Of a DNA stretch of 64,000 nucleotides, positions 18,517 to 26,101 are shown in pieces. Where the stretch lies: assembly GCF_900068895.1 (NCBI RefSeq), contig NZ_CDPK01000003.1, forward strand, positions 319,472 through 383,471, in the 5' to 3' direction. A program made the translations under genes and the position numbers. Within the stretch, counting starts at the first letter, position 1. Each line of letters starts with the position of its first letter. Under the pieces are notes generated by a model, which was not told the origin of the DNA, searched no databases, and saw only the letters and a program-made list of their open reading frames with translations. This DNA comes from Erwinia sp. ErVv1. Its GTDB lineage: Bacteria > Pseudomonadota > Gammaproteobacteria > Enterobacterales > Enterobacteriaceae.

Positions 18517-18544
18517 TTGACTCATTTCTCCAGGTCAGTAGAAT
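18517..18544 (+). promoter_or_regulatory. Promoter of the tRNA cluster
   Basis: TTGACT (18517-18522), a 16-base spacer and TAGAAT (18539-18544) form a good sigma-70 promoter about 80 bases upstream of the first tRNA. It follows the pgsA stop codon. Confidence 0.6.
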
Positions 18545-18624
18545 GCAACGCATCGAAAGGCAGTCAGGCTGCCAGAAGATAAAATAAATCAGCATGTTCT
18601 GTGAAGCTGGCAGAAATGATGAAG

Positions 18625-18700
<76 letters not shown>

Positions 18701-18743
18701 AATTCAGCCTGTCAGGTAGAGCCTGGTGGCTAAGCAAGATTAA

Positions 18744-18817
18744 GGCGCGTTGGCAGAGTGGCCATGCAGCGGATTGCAAATCCGTGAACCTCGGTTCGAC
18801 TCCGGGACGCGCCTCCA
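18744..18817 (+). tRNA. cysT: tRNA-Cys(GCA)
   Basis: A 74-base cloverleaf with acceptor arm GGCGCGT/ACGCGCC, anticodon GCA in GGATTGCAAATCC, T-loop GTTCGACTC and encoded CCA. Second of the cluster. Confidence 0.97.
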
Positions 18818-18828
18818 CTTTACACCCT

Positions 18829-18914
18829 GCCCGGGTGGTGAAATCGGTAGACACAAGGGATTTAAAATCCCTCGGCTTATGGCTGTGCGGGTTCAAGTCC
18901 CGCCCCGGGCACCA
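18829..18914 (+). tRNA. leuZ: tRNA-Leu(TAA)
   Basis: An 86-base class II tRNA with acceptor arm GCCCGGG/CCCGGGC, anticodon TAA in GGATTTAAAATCC, a long variable arm, T-loop GTTCAAGTC and encoded CCA. Its 3' part (from 18873) is the left copy of a 106-bp direct repeat marking an integrated element. Confidence 0.97.
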
Positions 18915-18978
18915 TACTTTTACTACCGATTAAACGAATAAAATCAAAGCAATAAGCAGTGATGTCGTAACCGCCCAA
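18873..18978 (+). repeat. attL-like direct repeat in leuZ
   Basis: A 106-bp segment covering the last 42 bases of leuZ and the sequence up to its terminator stem recurs at 22144-22249 with three mismatches at constant offset 3271. This is the expected footprint of site-specific integration into a tRNA 3' end. Confidence 0.88.
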
Positions 18979-18991
18979 GGGCGGTTTTTTT
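18971..18991 (+). terminator. Intrinsic terminator of glyW-cysT-leuZ
   Basis: CCGCCC-AA-GGGCGG followed by seven T, 56 bases after the leuZ CCA end. Confidence 0.88.
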
Positions 18992-19039
18992 GTGGTTATA
19001 GTAAGTTTCAGAATACCCCTTCAGAATATTTTTCCCGCC

Positions 19040-19606
19040 TTACTGGTTGCCAACTACCGGAACTACAGCAATTTTCCTGTTGTACCTAACAGTTTGCTCG
19101 ACATTTTTATGCCCGGAAATTGCCTGTTTGTCATAGATGTTACCGGAAAGATCGGAGATGCCTTTTGCTTTCAGGTCGTGAAATGTGAAATCAAATTCCA
19201 GGTTTGGGAATGCCACCTTTGCATCTTGCTTTGCCTTCATCCATCGACTATTGAAACCATCACGCGTGTACCTGGCGCCGGATAGCTGATGAATAAAAAA
19301 AATCGAACTCATCCCTTTATTGAGAGGAAGGGAAGTGGAAGCATTTATTACGCCTTCCAGTCTCGGGCTCCAGCCTTTGATTTGAGAAACGCTGGTTTTG
19401 CTTTGCTTTATTAATATGCCGTTTTCAATGATTTGGCTTTTCTTCATATCCAGAACATCTGCCTGCCGCGCACAGCAAAGATATGCCAACTCCATAGCGA
19501 TCTGGACGATTGGTGGTGAAACGCTGTAGAGGGCTGCATATTCATCATCGGTAATGTAGCGATCGCGTGCTTTCTCAGTAAACTGCTTGACCCCTTTGGA
19601 AGGGTT
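19040..19606 (-). pseudogene. Phage integrase (tyrosine recombinase), C-terminal fragment
   Basis: The frame encodes about 189 residues of the catalytic domain: RYITDDEYAALY, the first Arg-bearing helix (AYLCCARQADVLDM), FTFHDLKAKGISD (box II with Lys where HxxR is usual), ISGHKNVEQTVRYNRK with the GH and nucleophilic Tyr. The N-terminal core-binding part is missing. Going upstream the frame hits a stop (19613-19615) right where the neighbouring Q remnant begins, so a deletion removed its 5' end. The gene's 3' end lies 61 bases from the left att repeat, as in tRNA-targeting elements. Confidence 0.85.
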
Positions 19607-19609
19607 AAC

Positions 19610-19936
19610 TGGTCAAAGCATCACATTGAAAGCGAGGTAGGCTATTCCTCGATTGCTGCCGGTTTCAAAGGTCTGCTTCCCGAAAGTGCCAGCGGCATTA
19701 GTTGCACAGAGAACGACGCACTCATCATTGATAAATGCGTAGGTCGACTGAAGCAAAAACGTCCGGATGAGTACTCCTTGCTGGTGGATCACTACATTAA
19801 GGATATTTCAAAGCGGGCGCTGGTTAGAAAGCTGAAGCGGTCAGAAGGTATGATCCGGATAAAGTTTCAGATGGCCGAGGGATTTATTGATGGCTGTCTG
19901 TCCATGCTGGATGTCAGGCTGGAAATGGATAGCTGA
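19610..19936 (+). pseudogene. Phage antitermination protein Q, C-terminal fragment
   Basis: Starting at the deletion junction, the plus-strand frame reads without interruption to TGA at 19934-19936 and has no start codon of its own near the junction. It shows the Phage_antitermQ family pattern: SSIAAGFKGLLP, DALIIDKCVGRLKQKRP, EYSLLVDHYIKDISKRALVRKLKRS and EGFIDGCLSML. In a live phage Q lets late transcription pass terminators. Here about the C-terminal 108 residues survive, so it is non-functional. It supports a lambdoid-type phage origin for the element. Confidence 0.75.
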
Positions 19937-19972
19937 AACTGAGATGACAGCCCGCGATAGGCGGGCATAAGA

Positions 19973-20299
19973 TTAATGATCACTATTGAGAGTCACCATT
20001 GCTCTGTTCAAGAAACTACGCCATGTTTCGCCCCAAGGTTCGGGGCGAAATTCATCACCAGCGATTGCTACCATGACAGCGCTGAGCTCATTATCTTTCT
20101 CGATCTGCAGCAAGCGGTTTATTTCATTGATGGCATCAGTAACAGGCATCTGATGGTCAATATAGTTTTTAAGAACTTCCTCAATAGAGTTGCCGAAGTC
20201 GTCGTGATGACAGCTTAAAAATACCCTCAGCATCCCGGTTAGGGCCGGGTATTCTTTTTCGGGTTTTTTACCCCATCCAGGGATAAGACGTGAGAACAT
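19973..20299 (-). CDS. CdiI-type immunity protein for an RNase A-like CDI toxin
   Basis: A 108-residue acidic protein with no signal peptide. Its pattern EYPALTGMLRVFLSCHHDDF, then EEVLKNYI and INEINRLL, resembles the contact-dependent growth inhibition immunity family. The ATG at 20299 was chosen over one 42 bases further upstream because it lies within the last 32 bases of the toxin frame, the usual toxin-immunity overlap, with GGGAAG nearby. It appears intact although the toxin is broken, so the cell may keep protection against siblings carrying the live toxin. Family call is moderate; the pairing with the toxin is strong from position. Confidence 0.68.
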   Translation of the reverse strand: MFSRLIPGWGKKPEKEYPALTGMLRVFLSCHHDDFGNSIEEVLKNYIDHQMPVTDAINEINRLLQIEKDNELSAVMVAIAGDEFRPEPWGETWRSFLNRAMVTLNSDH

Positions 20300-20932
20300 A
20301 ATAAGGCTTCCCGTTATAAGTTTGCTTAAGCAACACCACACGTGCAGCGTAGCAGGTTTCTTTTACCGATTTATCCTGTCTGAATCCGTAGCCTACTGCG
20401 GAACCACTACGATATACCAGTTCAAGAGGGCCGGAGTTTTTACCCTAATTCGCCCAATGAATAATTTTAAGTCGGTTAGCTTTCAGGGCTGAGCTTATCG
20501 CTTTCTCTGCATGCTGGCGTGAATAATATGAAGAGACTGACTGCATTTGCGGACTACGCGCCAGCCTGGCAAGTAAATCATTATCAGCAATTGCCACGTG
20601 CTTAGCTACTGTGTGTCCGCCAGCCTTTACAGAGCGCATTGCCTCATGCTCGGCAATTTTAAAAGTCCCGGCATGGACATACATAATACGGGCAGCGCCA
20701 ACGGTAAGACCAAACGCTGCAGGTACGCCAACATCTACAGCCAGACCAATATTCCAGGCTGTTTGTCGTCAGCATCAAATTGTTTGGCGAGAGCAACGGC
20801 TGTCTGATAAGTCGCTGTGCGGGTGTCCTGAACGGTCAGCACCCGGTTAGCCGCTGCGTTAATGCTATCCATGCTATGAGCACCGACCACAACACACGCC
20901 GCTTTGGTTAATCCGGTAAGTTCCGGCACCAT
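20268..20932 (-). pseudogene. Orphan CdiA C-terminal toxin (RNase A-like), frameshifted and with amber stop
   Basis: Three pieces join into one polypeptide. The first (20932 to about 20757) is a pre-toxin segment with KAACVVVGAHSMDSI. After a frameshift near 20755-20760 the second piece continues (IGLAVDVGVPAAFGL) into the toxin core KAGGHTVAKHV and DNDLLARLARSP, down to IIHWAN and a TAG at 20445-20447. Past this amber codon the frame is open (NSGPLELVYRSG, ARVVLLKQ) and ends YYVLTSYPWMG at 20268. This is the layout of bacterial RNase A-like CDI toxins, whose catalytic His and Arg lie early and Thr/Tyr lie in the final T-x-Y motif; here the last two are behind the stop. The delivery part of CdiA is absent. 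Confidence 0.75.
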
Positions 20933-21163
20933 ACAGAGTGCTAAGAAGGATCAAATGCTTTCCGTGAGGATCAAACCGGGCGGCACCGTATTATGTCAGT
21001 TGTGGCGAAAATTTGGCGGAGGCCAGAGTGGGCGGGGGATGCCGGGAGGTTTACACTCACTATGATAATCGCAAAATATTGCATAAAAGATCAAACTGTA
21101 GATCCACTGCGGTATACTGGCCCCTCGCGCGCAAAGTTACTTTTGTGGACAAGGACGAATTTG

Positions 21164-21586
21164 ATGATTAGTGCCAGAAAACTTGCAGATGAGATGGCTA
21201 ATGCGATTCATGTAGATGGAAATTTTTTCCGTGGATTTCTCAAGGGTTTCGTGAATTGGCCGGTAGACATTTATTATCTTGGTCGGGATTATCTTGATAC
21301 AGATAACAGGAATATCAATTCCTATGATAAAGAGCGAATAGCCAGGATGGTGAAGCATGGGATGGCTTCAAGACGGAACCTTGAAAAAGTCCTGCATCTG
21401 TTTATGGATAATTTCTTTAAACATGTTGATTTTAATAAAGTAAAAGAACTTTCTGCTAAAGGAGGTGGTAACTTCCTGGGTAAGATGGCATTCAATCAGT
21501 TAGCAACTGCTAATATGGGCTACGTCTTTTCATCCAAATTGATCCCTCGAATGATAACTGGCATGACAATAGGTAGCATCCTGTAG
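21164..21586 (+). CDS. Hypothetical protein, first gene of an unknown three-gene cassette
   Basis: Not recognised. The 140-residue protein starts MISARKLADEMANAIHVDG at 21164, with AAGGAC about ten bases upstream; an in-frame ATG at 20993 would run through the toxin-gene boundary and looks unlikely. The middle is rich in Lys/Arg and aromatic residues. The C-terminal 35 residues are hydrophobic and Gly/Met-rich (GYVFSSKLIPRMITGMTIG), suggesting membrane interaction. It lies in the leuZ element beside the CDI toxin remnant and is followed 12 bases later by another small gene. An effector or bacteriocin role is possible but only by context. Confidence 0.6.
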   Translation: MISARKLADEMANAIHVDGNFFRGFLKGFVNWPVDIYYLGRDYLDTDNRNINSYDKERIARMVKHGMASRRNLEKVLHLFMDNFFKHVDFNKVKELSAKGGGNFLGKMAFNQLATANMGYVFSSKLIPRMITGMTIGSIL

Positions 21587-21598
21587 ATAGGGGCGGCA

Positions 21599-21802
21599 AT
21601 GTCTCGTTCAGTTTATGCTTCAAGAGAGTTACAGCGCCGCAATAATAATGCCTACAATATGCTTCGGCGGCTGGGAGATTTGGATCTTCTGTACTTCATG
21701 GTTGAAGAGAAAACGAGGCCTTTTGAAGACGCTGCTGCATTATGGTACACAGATCGCAATAAATTTCACCAGACTTGCTGTTACTTTTTCGAGAAAGTTT
21801 AG
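21599..21802 (+). CDS. Hypothetical small soluble protein
   Basis: Not recognised. It has 67 residues, Arg/Tyr-rich at the N-terminus (SRSVYASRELQRRNNNAYN), no signal peptide and no clear membrane helix. It sits 12 bases after the preceding gene and ends 2 bases before the next start, so the three probably form one transcript. A second overlapping frame at 21615-21995 was judged a shadow because it cuts across two better-spaced genes. Confidence 0.5.
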   Translation: MSRSVYASRELQRRNNNAYNMLRRLGDLDLLYFMVEEKTRPFEDAAALWYTDRNKFHQTCCYFFEKV

Positions 21803-21804
21803 AT

Positions 21805-22026
21805 ATGAAGAAATTACTGCTGGCATCACTTTCACGCATCATTCAGGGGATTGGAATGGGTGTATGCGGATTATCACTAGTCTGTATGGGATGGTTCGTG
21901 TTTTTCTCATTCAGCGAATACAGATACTACCTGGCAGCTTTAACCGTTTTGGGGTTGGTATCGGGCTACTACATCTTCAAGTTTGCTGTGCGTAAAATCT
22001 ATGATGAGAGTCCCAGCGATTGGTGA
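21805..22026 (+). CDS. Hypothetical small membrane protein (two predicted TM segments)
   Basis: Not recognised. The 73-residue chain begins MKKLLLASLSRI, has two hydrophobic stretches (about 12-35 and 42-60) and a charged tail (RKIYDESPSDW). Such size and topology are common for immunity proteins against membrane-active toxins, but nothing here proves it. It follows the previous gene by 2 bases. The start at 21805 has GAGAAAG upstream; an in-frame ATG at 21775 inside the previous gene is less likely. Confidence 0.55.
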   Translation: MKKLLLASLSRIIQGIGMGVCGLSLVCMGWFVFFSFSEYRYYLAALTVLGLVSGYYIFKFAVRKIYDESPSDW

Positions 22027-22143
22027 TCTGGATGGCGATGAAATCACGCTACAAGCTTGAATACGCAGATATACGCAAATTAAAAAGCCTTGCAGCTCAT
22101 AACATTATGATTTGTAAGGCTCACTGATAGTTTTTAAACCCCC

Positions 22144-22249
22144 CGGCTTATGGCTGTGCGGGTTCAAGTCCCGCCTCGGGCACCATACTTTTACTACCGA
22201 TTAAACGAATAAAATCAAAACAATAAGCAGTGATGTCGTAACCGCTCAA
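22144..22249 (+). repeat. attR-like direct repeat with partial tRNA-Leu
   Basis: Right copy of the 106-bp repeat at 18873-18978, with three mismatches. Bases 22144-22185 duplicate the variable-arm, T-arm and acceptor 3' part of leuZ including CCA. It lacks the 5' half, so it is not a tRNA gene. Confidence 0.88.
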
Positions 22250-22287
22250 TTGAAGTGAACCCCATTTGTTGGACACTTTGTTATGTG
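22250..22287. mobile_element. Possible IS3-family terminal inverted repeat remnant
   Basis: About 38 bp containing TGAACCCCATTTGTTGGACA resembles the end of IS3/IS150-type elements. It interrupts the duplicated leuZ terminator: CCGC (22242-22245) and GCGG-T7 (22288-22298) now lie on both sides of it. No transposase remains. Confidence 0.4.
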
Positions 22288-22298
22288 GCGGTTTTTTT

Positions 22299-22536
22299 GT
22301 GTCTGAGATTTGGCAGGGGTAGGGTGAAATGACGCTGAGTTGGCAAAGACTCCCCAAAAACACACCTGCATTCAGCCCTAAGCTCGACGCACAGGTGTAT
22401 TATCCATACTGACTCCAGGGTATTGATCGTTGGTGACGATCAATACCGCTAAACCGATCGTTTTAAGTGATTGGACTATTAAGGGGCCAGGAAATAGGGT
22501 GAACGGGTTCCCGGAACTGGGCGTAGTGATAACCTG
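22299..22536. other. Non-coding stretch with strong hairpin
   Basis: No gene seen. It holds a perfect 12-bp stem GGTATTGATCGT/ACGATCAATACC (22419-22447, loop TGGTG) without a T-run, and an inverted repeat ACACCTG/CAGGTGT at 22362-22368 and 22392-22398. The fold could belong to a small RNA or be the remnant of a mobile element end. Confidence 0.4.
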
Positions 22537-22677
22537 ATGAAAATTTTGGCCATGAAATATTGCACGGATTGCGGAATCAAACGCCGCCTGACAGCACGCC
22601 TGTTCGCAATCGATGATGAACTTTGCGACGACTGCTACTTTGCATTTGTTAAATCAGTGCGTGAAAGGTACGACTGA
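22537..22677 (+). CDS. Small CxxC zinc-finger-like protein
   Basis: A 46-residue frame with two cysteine pairs, YCTDCG and LCDDCY, 18 residues apart, the spacing of a small zinc ribbon. The remainder is basic then acidic (IKRRLTARLFAIDDE). Several ATG codons are close together; the one at 22537 or the in-frame one at 22552 may be used, and no strong ribosome-binding site is visible. Function unknown; such proteins are common on phages and accessory islands. Confidence 0.5.
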   Translation: MKILAMKYCTDCGIKRRLTARLFAIDDELCDDCYFAFVKSVRERYD

Positions 22678-22845
22678 GCAGTACCATTAGAAAGTGCTAA
22701 CCCGCCTGTGGACTCATGCTGCTCTCCCTTAAGCGACCGGGGTTAGCCACCGTCCTGATTGTATGGCGGCACAAACTTTGCCTGCAGGTTTGCAATCCTC
22801 TTCCCATCTTCTGCCATCCATGATTATAATTACCGCAACTGTATA

Positions 22846-22860
22846 GTTAGAACCCTAATC
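22846..22860. promoter_or_regulatory. Putative MarR-type operator
   Basis: GTTAGAACCCTAATC contains the inverted repeat TTAG-N4-CTAA and directly follows a TATAGT -10-like hexamer, 14 bases before the marR-family start codon. This is the position expected for autorepression. Confidence 0.45.
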
Positions 22861-22873
22861 ATCAGGCGTCTAC

Positions 22874-23308
22874 ATGTCGAATGTCTCAGAACTTAACTTC
22901 TCCCGGTTGCTGCATATGACTGCCCATGCGTGGCGGCAGGCTATCGATCGCCGTATGAAGGACAGTGGGCTCAGCATGAGTAGCTGGCTGGCGGTCGTGG
23001 CAATCGCGGCTGAAGAGGCACCGATGAGCCAGAAAGAGCTGGCGCATCGGCTGGGGCTGGAAGATGCCAGCGTCGTACCGCTGATCGACAGGCTGGTCAG
23101 GCAGCAGCTGGTTGAGCGCATCCAGCCTGAAGAGGATCGCCGTAAGCGGCTGCTGCACTTAACGTTTAAGGGTGGAAAGCTGTACGAAAAGTTGAAGATT
23201 GAGGCGGATAATCTGCGCAGTGAGCTGCTGACGGATATCAATCCGCAAGATCTGGCGGTTGCCGAGCGCGTGCTACAGCGCCTGCTAATCGCAACCGAGG
23301 CCAAATAG
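22874..23308 (+). CDS. MarR-family transcriptional regulator
   Basis: A 144-residue winged-helix repressor. The recognition region is at about residues 55-80 (MSQKELAHRLGLEDASVVPLIDRLV) and the wing contains EDRRKRLLHLT. It is first in a four-gene operon, with one base between its stop and the start of the MFS transporter gene. By analogy with MprA (EmrR) it probably represses the efflux operon until a toxic compound binds. A putative operator lies just upstream. Confidence 0.88.
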   Translation: MSNVSELNFSRLLHMTAHAWRQAIDRRMKDSGLSMSSWLAVVAIAAEEAPMSQKELAHRLGLEDASVVPLIDRLVRQQLVERIQPEEDRRKRLLHLTFKGGKLYEKLKIEADNLRSELLTDINPQDLAVAERVLQRLLIATEAK

Positions 23309-23309
23309 T

Positions 23310-25010
23310 ATGCGTGGCACTTCCCATGACCCCTTCGCCCCACGGGAGTGGGCACCCGGCGAAAAACCGACCCTGCCGGGATCGCCCTCCACGCCGCTGC
23401 ATCCCACTCACAGGCGTATCGCCTTCGGGATTATCGGCCTGCTGATCTCGGTCACTGGCGCGCTGAGCAATGCGCTGGTGACCGCCAATTTAACCAATCT
23501 GCAGGGCGTGTTCGGCGCGTACAGTAATGAAATCGCCTGGCTTCCGGCGGTATATGTGATGGGAAATATCTCCATCAACCTGCTGCTGGTAAAGTTTCGC
23601 CAGCAGTTTGGACTGCGTGCCTTTACTGAGGCATTCCTGGTGCTGTACGTGCTGGTCTCTTTTTTCCATTTGCTGGTAAACGATTTAAGTTCCGCCATCG
23701 TGGTGCGCACCGCGCATGGAATGGTGGGCGCCGCCCTCAGTTCCCTGGGTATCTATTATCAGATTCAGGCCTGGCCCGCTAAGCATCGGCTTAAGGCGAT
23801 GACCATCGGCATCGGCGCGTCACAGCTGGCCATTCCGCTTGCCAGGCTCTTTTCAGACGAGCTGCTACAGCTGGAGGAGTGGCGGGGGCTTTACCTGTTT
23901 GAACTCGGCCTGGCAATGATCTGTCTGGGAGCAGTACTGATACTTAAGCTGCCGCCCGGCGAACGGATGAAGGTTTTCGAGAAAAAGGATTTCCTGACCT
24001 TCCTGCTGATGGCACCGGGAATGGCGCTGTTTTGCGCGGTGCTGTCACTCGGCCGGGTAGAGTGGTGGACCAGTACGCCCTGGCTGGGGATCTGTCTGGC
24101 TCTCGGGCTGGTACTGGTCATAGCCGCCATTGTGCTGGAACATAACCGCAGCAATCCGTTGATCAATACCCGCTGGCTGCGCACCGGATCAATAATACGA
24201 CTGGGTATTGTGATGATAATGCTGCGCGTCACGCTGGCGGAGCAGAACACGGGCGCGATTGGCTATCTGCAACAGATGGGGCTGCTCAACGATCAAATGC
24301 ATGGACTGGCGCTGGCGATTCTGGCTGGTGTAGTCGCTGGCATCGTAATCAGCGCACTGACGATTAATGTTAAGCACCTGAGCTGGCCTATTGTCGTCTC
24401 TCTGTTGCTGATTATTGTGGCATCGCTGATGGATGCGCAGTCCAGCCCGCTGACGCGCGCGAACAATATGTATTTCAGCCAGTTTTTGCTGGGATTCAGC
24501 AGCACCTTCTTCATTGCACCTGCGCTACTGATGAATATCGGCAGCGTGGTCACGCAGCCTAAAAACCTGGTGAGTCTGGTGGTCCTCTTCGGCATGAGTC
24601 AGAACCTCGGCGGATTGATGGGCTCTGCGATCCTTGGGACGTTTCAGACCTGGCGTGAGAAGTTTCACTCCAGCCTGCTGGGTGACCAGCTGTCGACGCT
24701 CGATCCGAACGTCACTGAACGGCTGAGCCAGTATACCGGCTTGTTCAGCAGCCAGATTAGCGATAGCGCACTGCTGGCCGCGCAGAGCACCACGCAGCTT
24801 CAGAGCGTTGCCACCGTGCAGGCCAACGTCCTGGCCTATAACGATACTTATCTGCTTACCGCTGGTATGGCATTCGTCACCCTGATTTGGGTGCTTTGGC
24901 GACTGTCCCGTCAGCGTTACCTTAACTGGCAACAGGCAAAACGTGAGGCGGAAGCTGAACGTCGGGCAATGCTACCACCTACCACTTCAATCAGTCCGGG
25001 GAAAGAATGA
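23310..25010 (+). CDS. MFS multidrug efflux permease (DHA2/EmrB-like)
   Basis: Inner-membrane drug:proton antiporter, 566 residues with about 14 hydrophobic segments, typical of the DHA2 group. The N-terminus is a hydrophilic, Pro-rich stretch of about 35 residues before the first membrane helix (FGIIGLLISVTGALSN). It pairs with the HlyD-family adaptor downstream, whose ATG overlaps this stop (ATGA, 25007-25010). It differs from canonical EmrB by poor conservation of the central motif, so the substrate cannot be named. Confidence 0.85.
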   Translation: MRGTSHDPFAPREWAPGEKPTLPGSPSTPLHPTHRRIAFGIIGLLISVTGALSNALVTANLTNLQGVFGAYSNEIAWLPAVYVMGNISINLLLVKFRQQFGLRAFTEAFLVLYVLVSFFHLLVNDLSSAIVVRTAHGMVGAALSSLGIYYQIQAWPAKHRLKAMTIGIGASQLAIPLARLFSDELLQLEEWRGLYLFELGLAMICLGAVLILKLPPGERMKVFEKKDFLTFLLMAPGMALFCAVLSLGRVEWWTSTPWLGICLALGLVLVIAAIVLEHNRSNPLINTRWLRTGSIIRLGIVMIMLRVTLAEQNTGAIGYLQQMGLLNDQMHGLALAILAGVVAGIVISALTINVKHLSWPIVVSLLLIIVASLMDAQSSPLTRANNMYFSQFLLGFSSTFFIAPALLMNIGSVVTQPKNLVSLVVLFGMSQNLGGLMGSAILGTFQTWREKFHSSLLGDQLSTLDPNVTERLSQYTGLFSSQISDSALLAAQSTTQLQSVATVQANVLAYNDTYLLTAGMAFVTLIWVLWRLSRQRYLNWQQAKREAEAERRAMLPPTTSISPGKE

Positions 25011-26101
25011 GTCAGCAGGAACAGAACCCGCTTTCGGAACGAGAAAGAAATAATAAGCTGCGTATATTATCCATCGCCTTCGGCGCTGGGATTGCGATTG
25101 TTGGCGTACTGGTTATCCTCTATGCGTGGCAGCTTCCTCCCTTCACCAGTCAGATCCAGTCGACGGAAAACGCCTACGTTCGTGGACAGGTGACGTTTAT
25201 CAGCCCTCAGGTAAATGGCTATATTACCGCCGTGAATGTGCTGGACTATCAGCCGGTGCACCGGGGCGATATGATTATGACCATTGACGATCGTATCTAT
25301 AAACAGCGGGTTCACCAGGCGCAGGCGCAGGTGGCGATGAAAAAAGCCGCTCTGGCAAACAATATCCAACAGCGTCGCAGCGCTGAAGCGGTGATTGAGC
25401 GCAATAAAGCCATGCTGGCCAACGCCAGGGCACAGGCGGTGAAAAGCGCGCTGGACTTGAAGCGCGTGGAGAATCTGGTGTCGGACGGTTCGCTGTCGAT
25501 CCGTGAACGGGATGCGTCGCGCGCCAGCAACAGTCAGACACTGGCCGACGTGCAGCAGACGCAGGCCACGCTGGATGTCTCCCGTCAGGACCTGCAAACC
25601 GCCATTGTTAATCGCGCGTCACTGGAGGCCGATGTGGCCAGCGCGGAGGCTGCACTGGAGCTGGCGCAGATCGATCTGGATAACACGCGCATTATTGCCC
25701 CCCGCGACGGGCAGCTGGGCCAGATTGCCGTCCGTCAGGGTGCCTACGTTACCGCCGGCACGCGTCTGACATCGCTGGTTCCGGAGCAGATGTGGGTAGT
25801 GGCGAACATGAAGGAAACCCAGATGGCCCGTATCCAGCCCGGCCTGCCGGTCACCTTTACCGTTGATGCGCTCGATGGCGAGAAATTCCAGGGTAAAGTG
25901 GAATATATCTCCCCGGCGGCAGGCTCAGAATTTAGCGCCATTTCTCCCGACAATGCCACGGGGAACTTTGTCAAAATTGCCCAGCGCATTCCGGTGCGTA
26001 TCAATATCACCAGTGATAACGCCGGGCATTTACGTCCAGGCATGTCCGTCGAAGTGAGCATTGACACCTCTGCGTCGTCGTCCTCTCAGGAGAAGAAATG
26101 A
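25007..26101 (+). CDS. HlyD-family membrane fusion protein (EmrA-like)
   Basis: Periplasmic adaptor linking the MFS pump to the outer-membrane channel. A single N-terminal membrane anchor (about 22-42) is followed by the biotinyl-lipoyl half-motif (ENAYVRGQVTFISPQVNGYI), a long alpha-helical hairpin rich in Ala/Gln (about 95-215), and the second lipoyl half (NTRIIAPRDGQLGQIAVRQG). A beta-barrel with EYISPAAGSEF comes next. The 364 residues fit the EmrA family. Four-base overlaps couple it to both neighbours. Confidence 0.9.
   Translation: MSQQEQNPLSERERNNKLRILSIAFGAGIAIVGVLVILYAWQLPPFTSQIQSTENAYVRGQVTFISPQVNGYITAVNVLDYQPVHRGDMIMTIDDRIYKQRVHQAQAQVAMKKAALANNIQQRRSAEAVIERNKAMLANARAQAVKSALDLKRVENLVSDGSLSIRERDASRASNSQTLADVQQTQATLDVSRQDLQTAIVNRASLEADVASAEAALELAQIDLDNTRIIAPRDGQLGQIAVRQGAYVTAGTRLTSLVPEQMWVVANMKETQMARIQPGLPVTFTVDALDGEKFQGKVEYISPAAGSEFSAISPDNATGNFVKIAQRIPVRINITSDNAGHLRPGMSVEVSIDTSASSSSQEKK

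Larger units (their letters stand above)
18873..22249. mobile_element. Decayed integrative element/prophage remnant at leuZ
   Basis: Bounded by 106-bp direct repeats that include the leuZ 3' end. About 3.3 kb remain: a 5'-truncated tyrosine integrase next to the left repeat, a 5'-truncated Q antiterminator fused back-to-back to it at a deletion junction near 19607-19612, a broken CDI toxin with immunity gene, and three small unknown genes. Base composition looks more AT-rich than in the flanking core genes. Confidence 0.82.

Noticed and set aside
20598-20850. Plus-strand frames opposite the CDI toxin remnant
   Set aside because: Antisense shadows; the minus strand carries the recognisable toxin and pre-toxin motifs.
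21615-21995. 126-codon frame overlapping the second and third cassette genes
   Set aside because: Cuts across two frames with better spacing and starts; its composition has no coherent domain.
22144-22185. Second tRNA-Leu gene
   Set aside because: Only the 3' half is present (no 5' acceptor strand, D-arm or anticodon arm); it is the duplicated att core.
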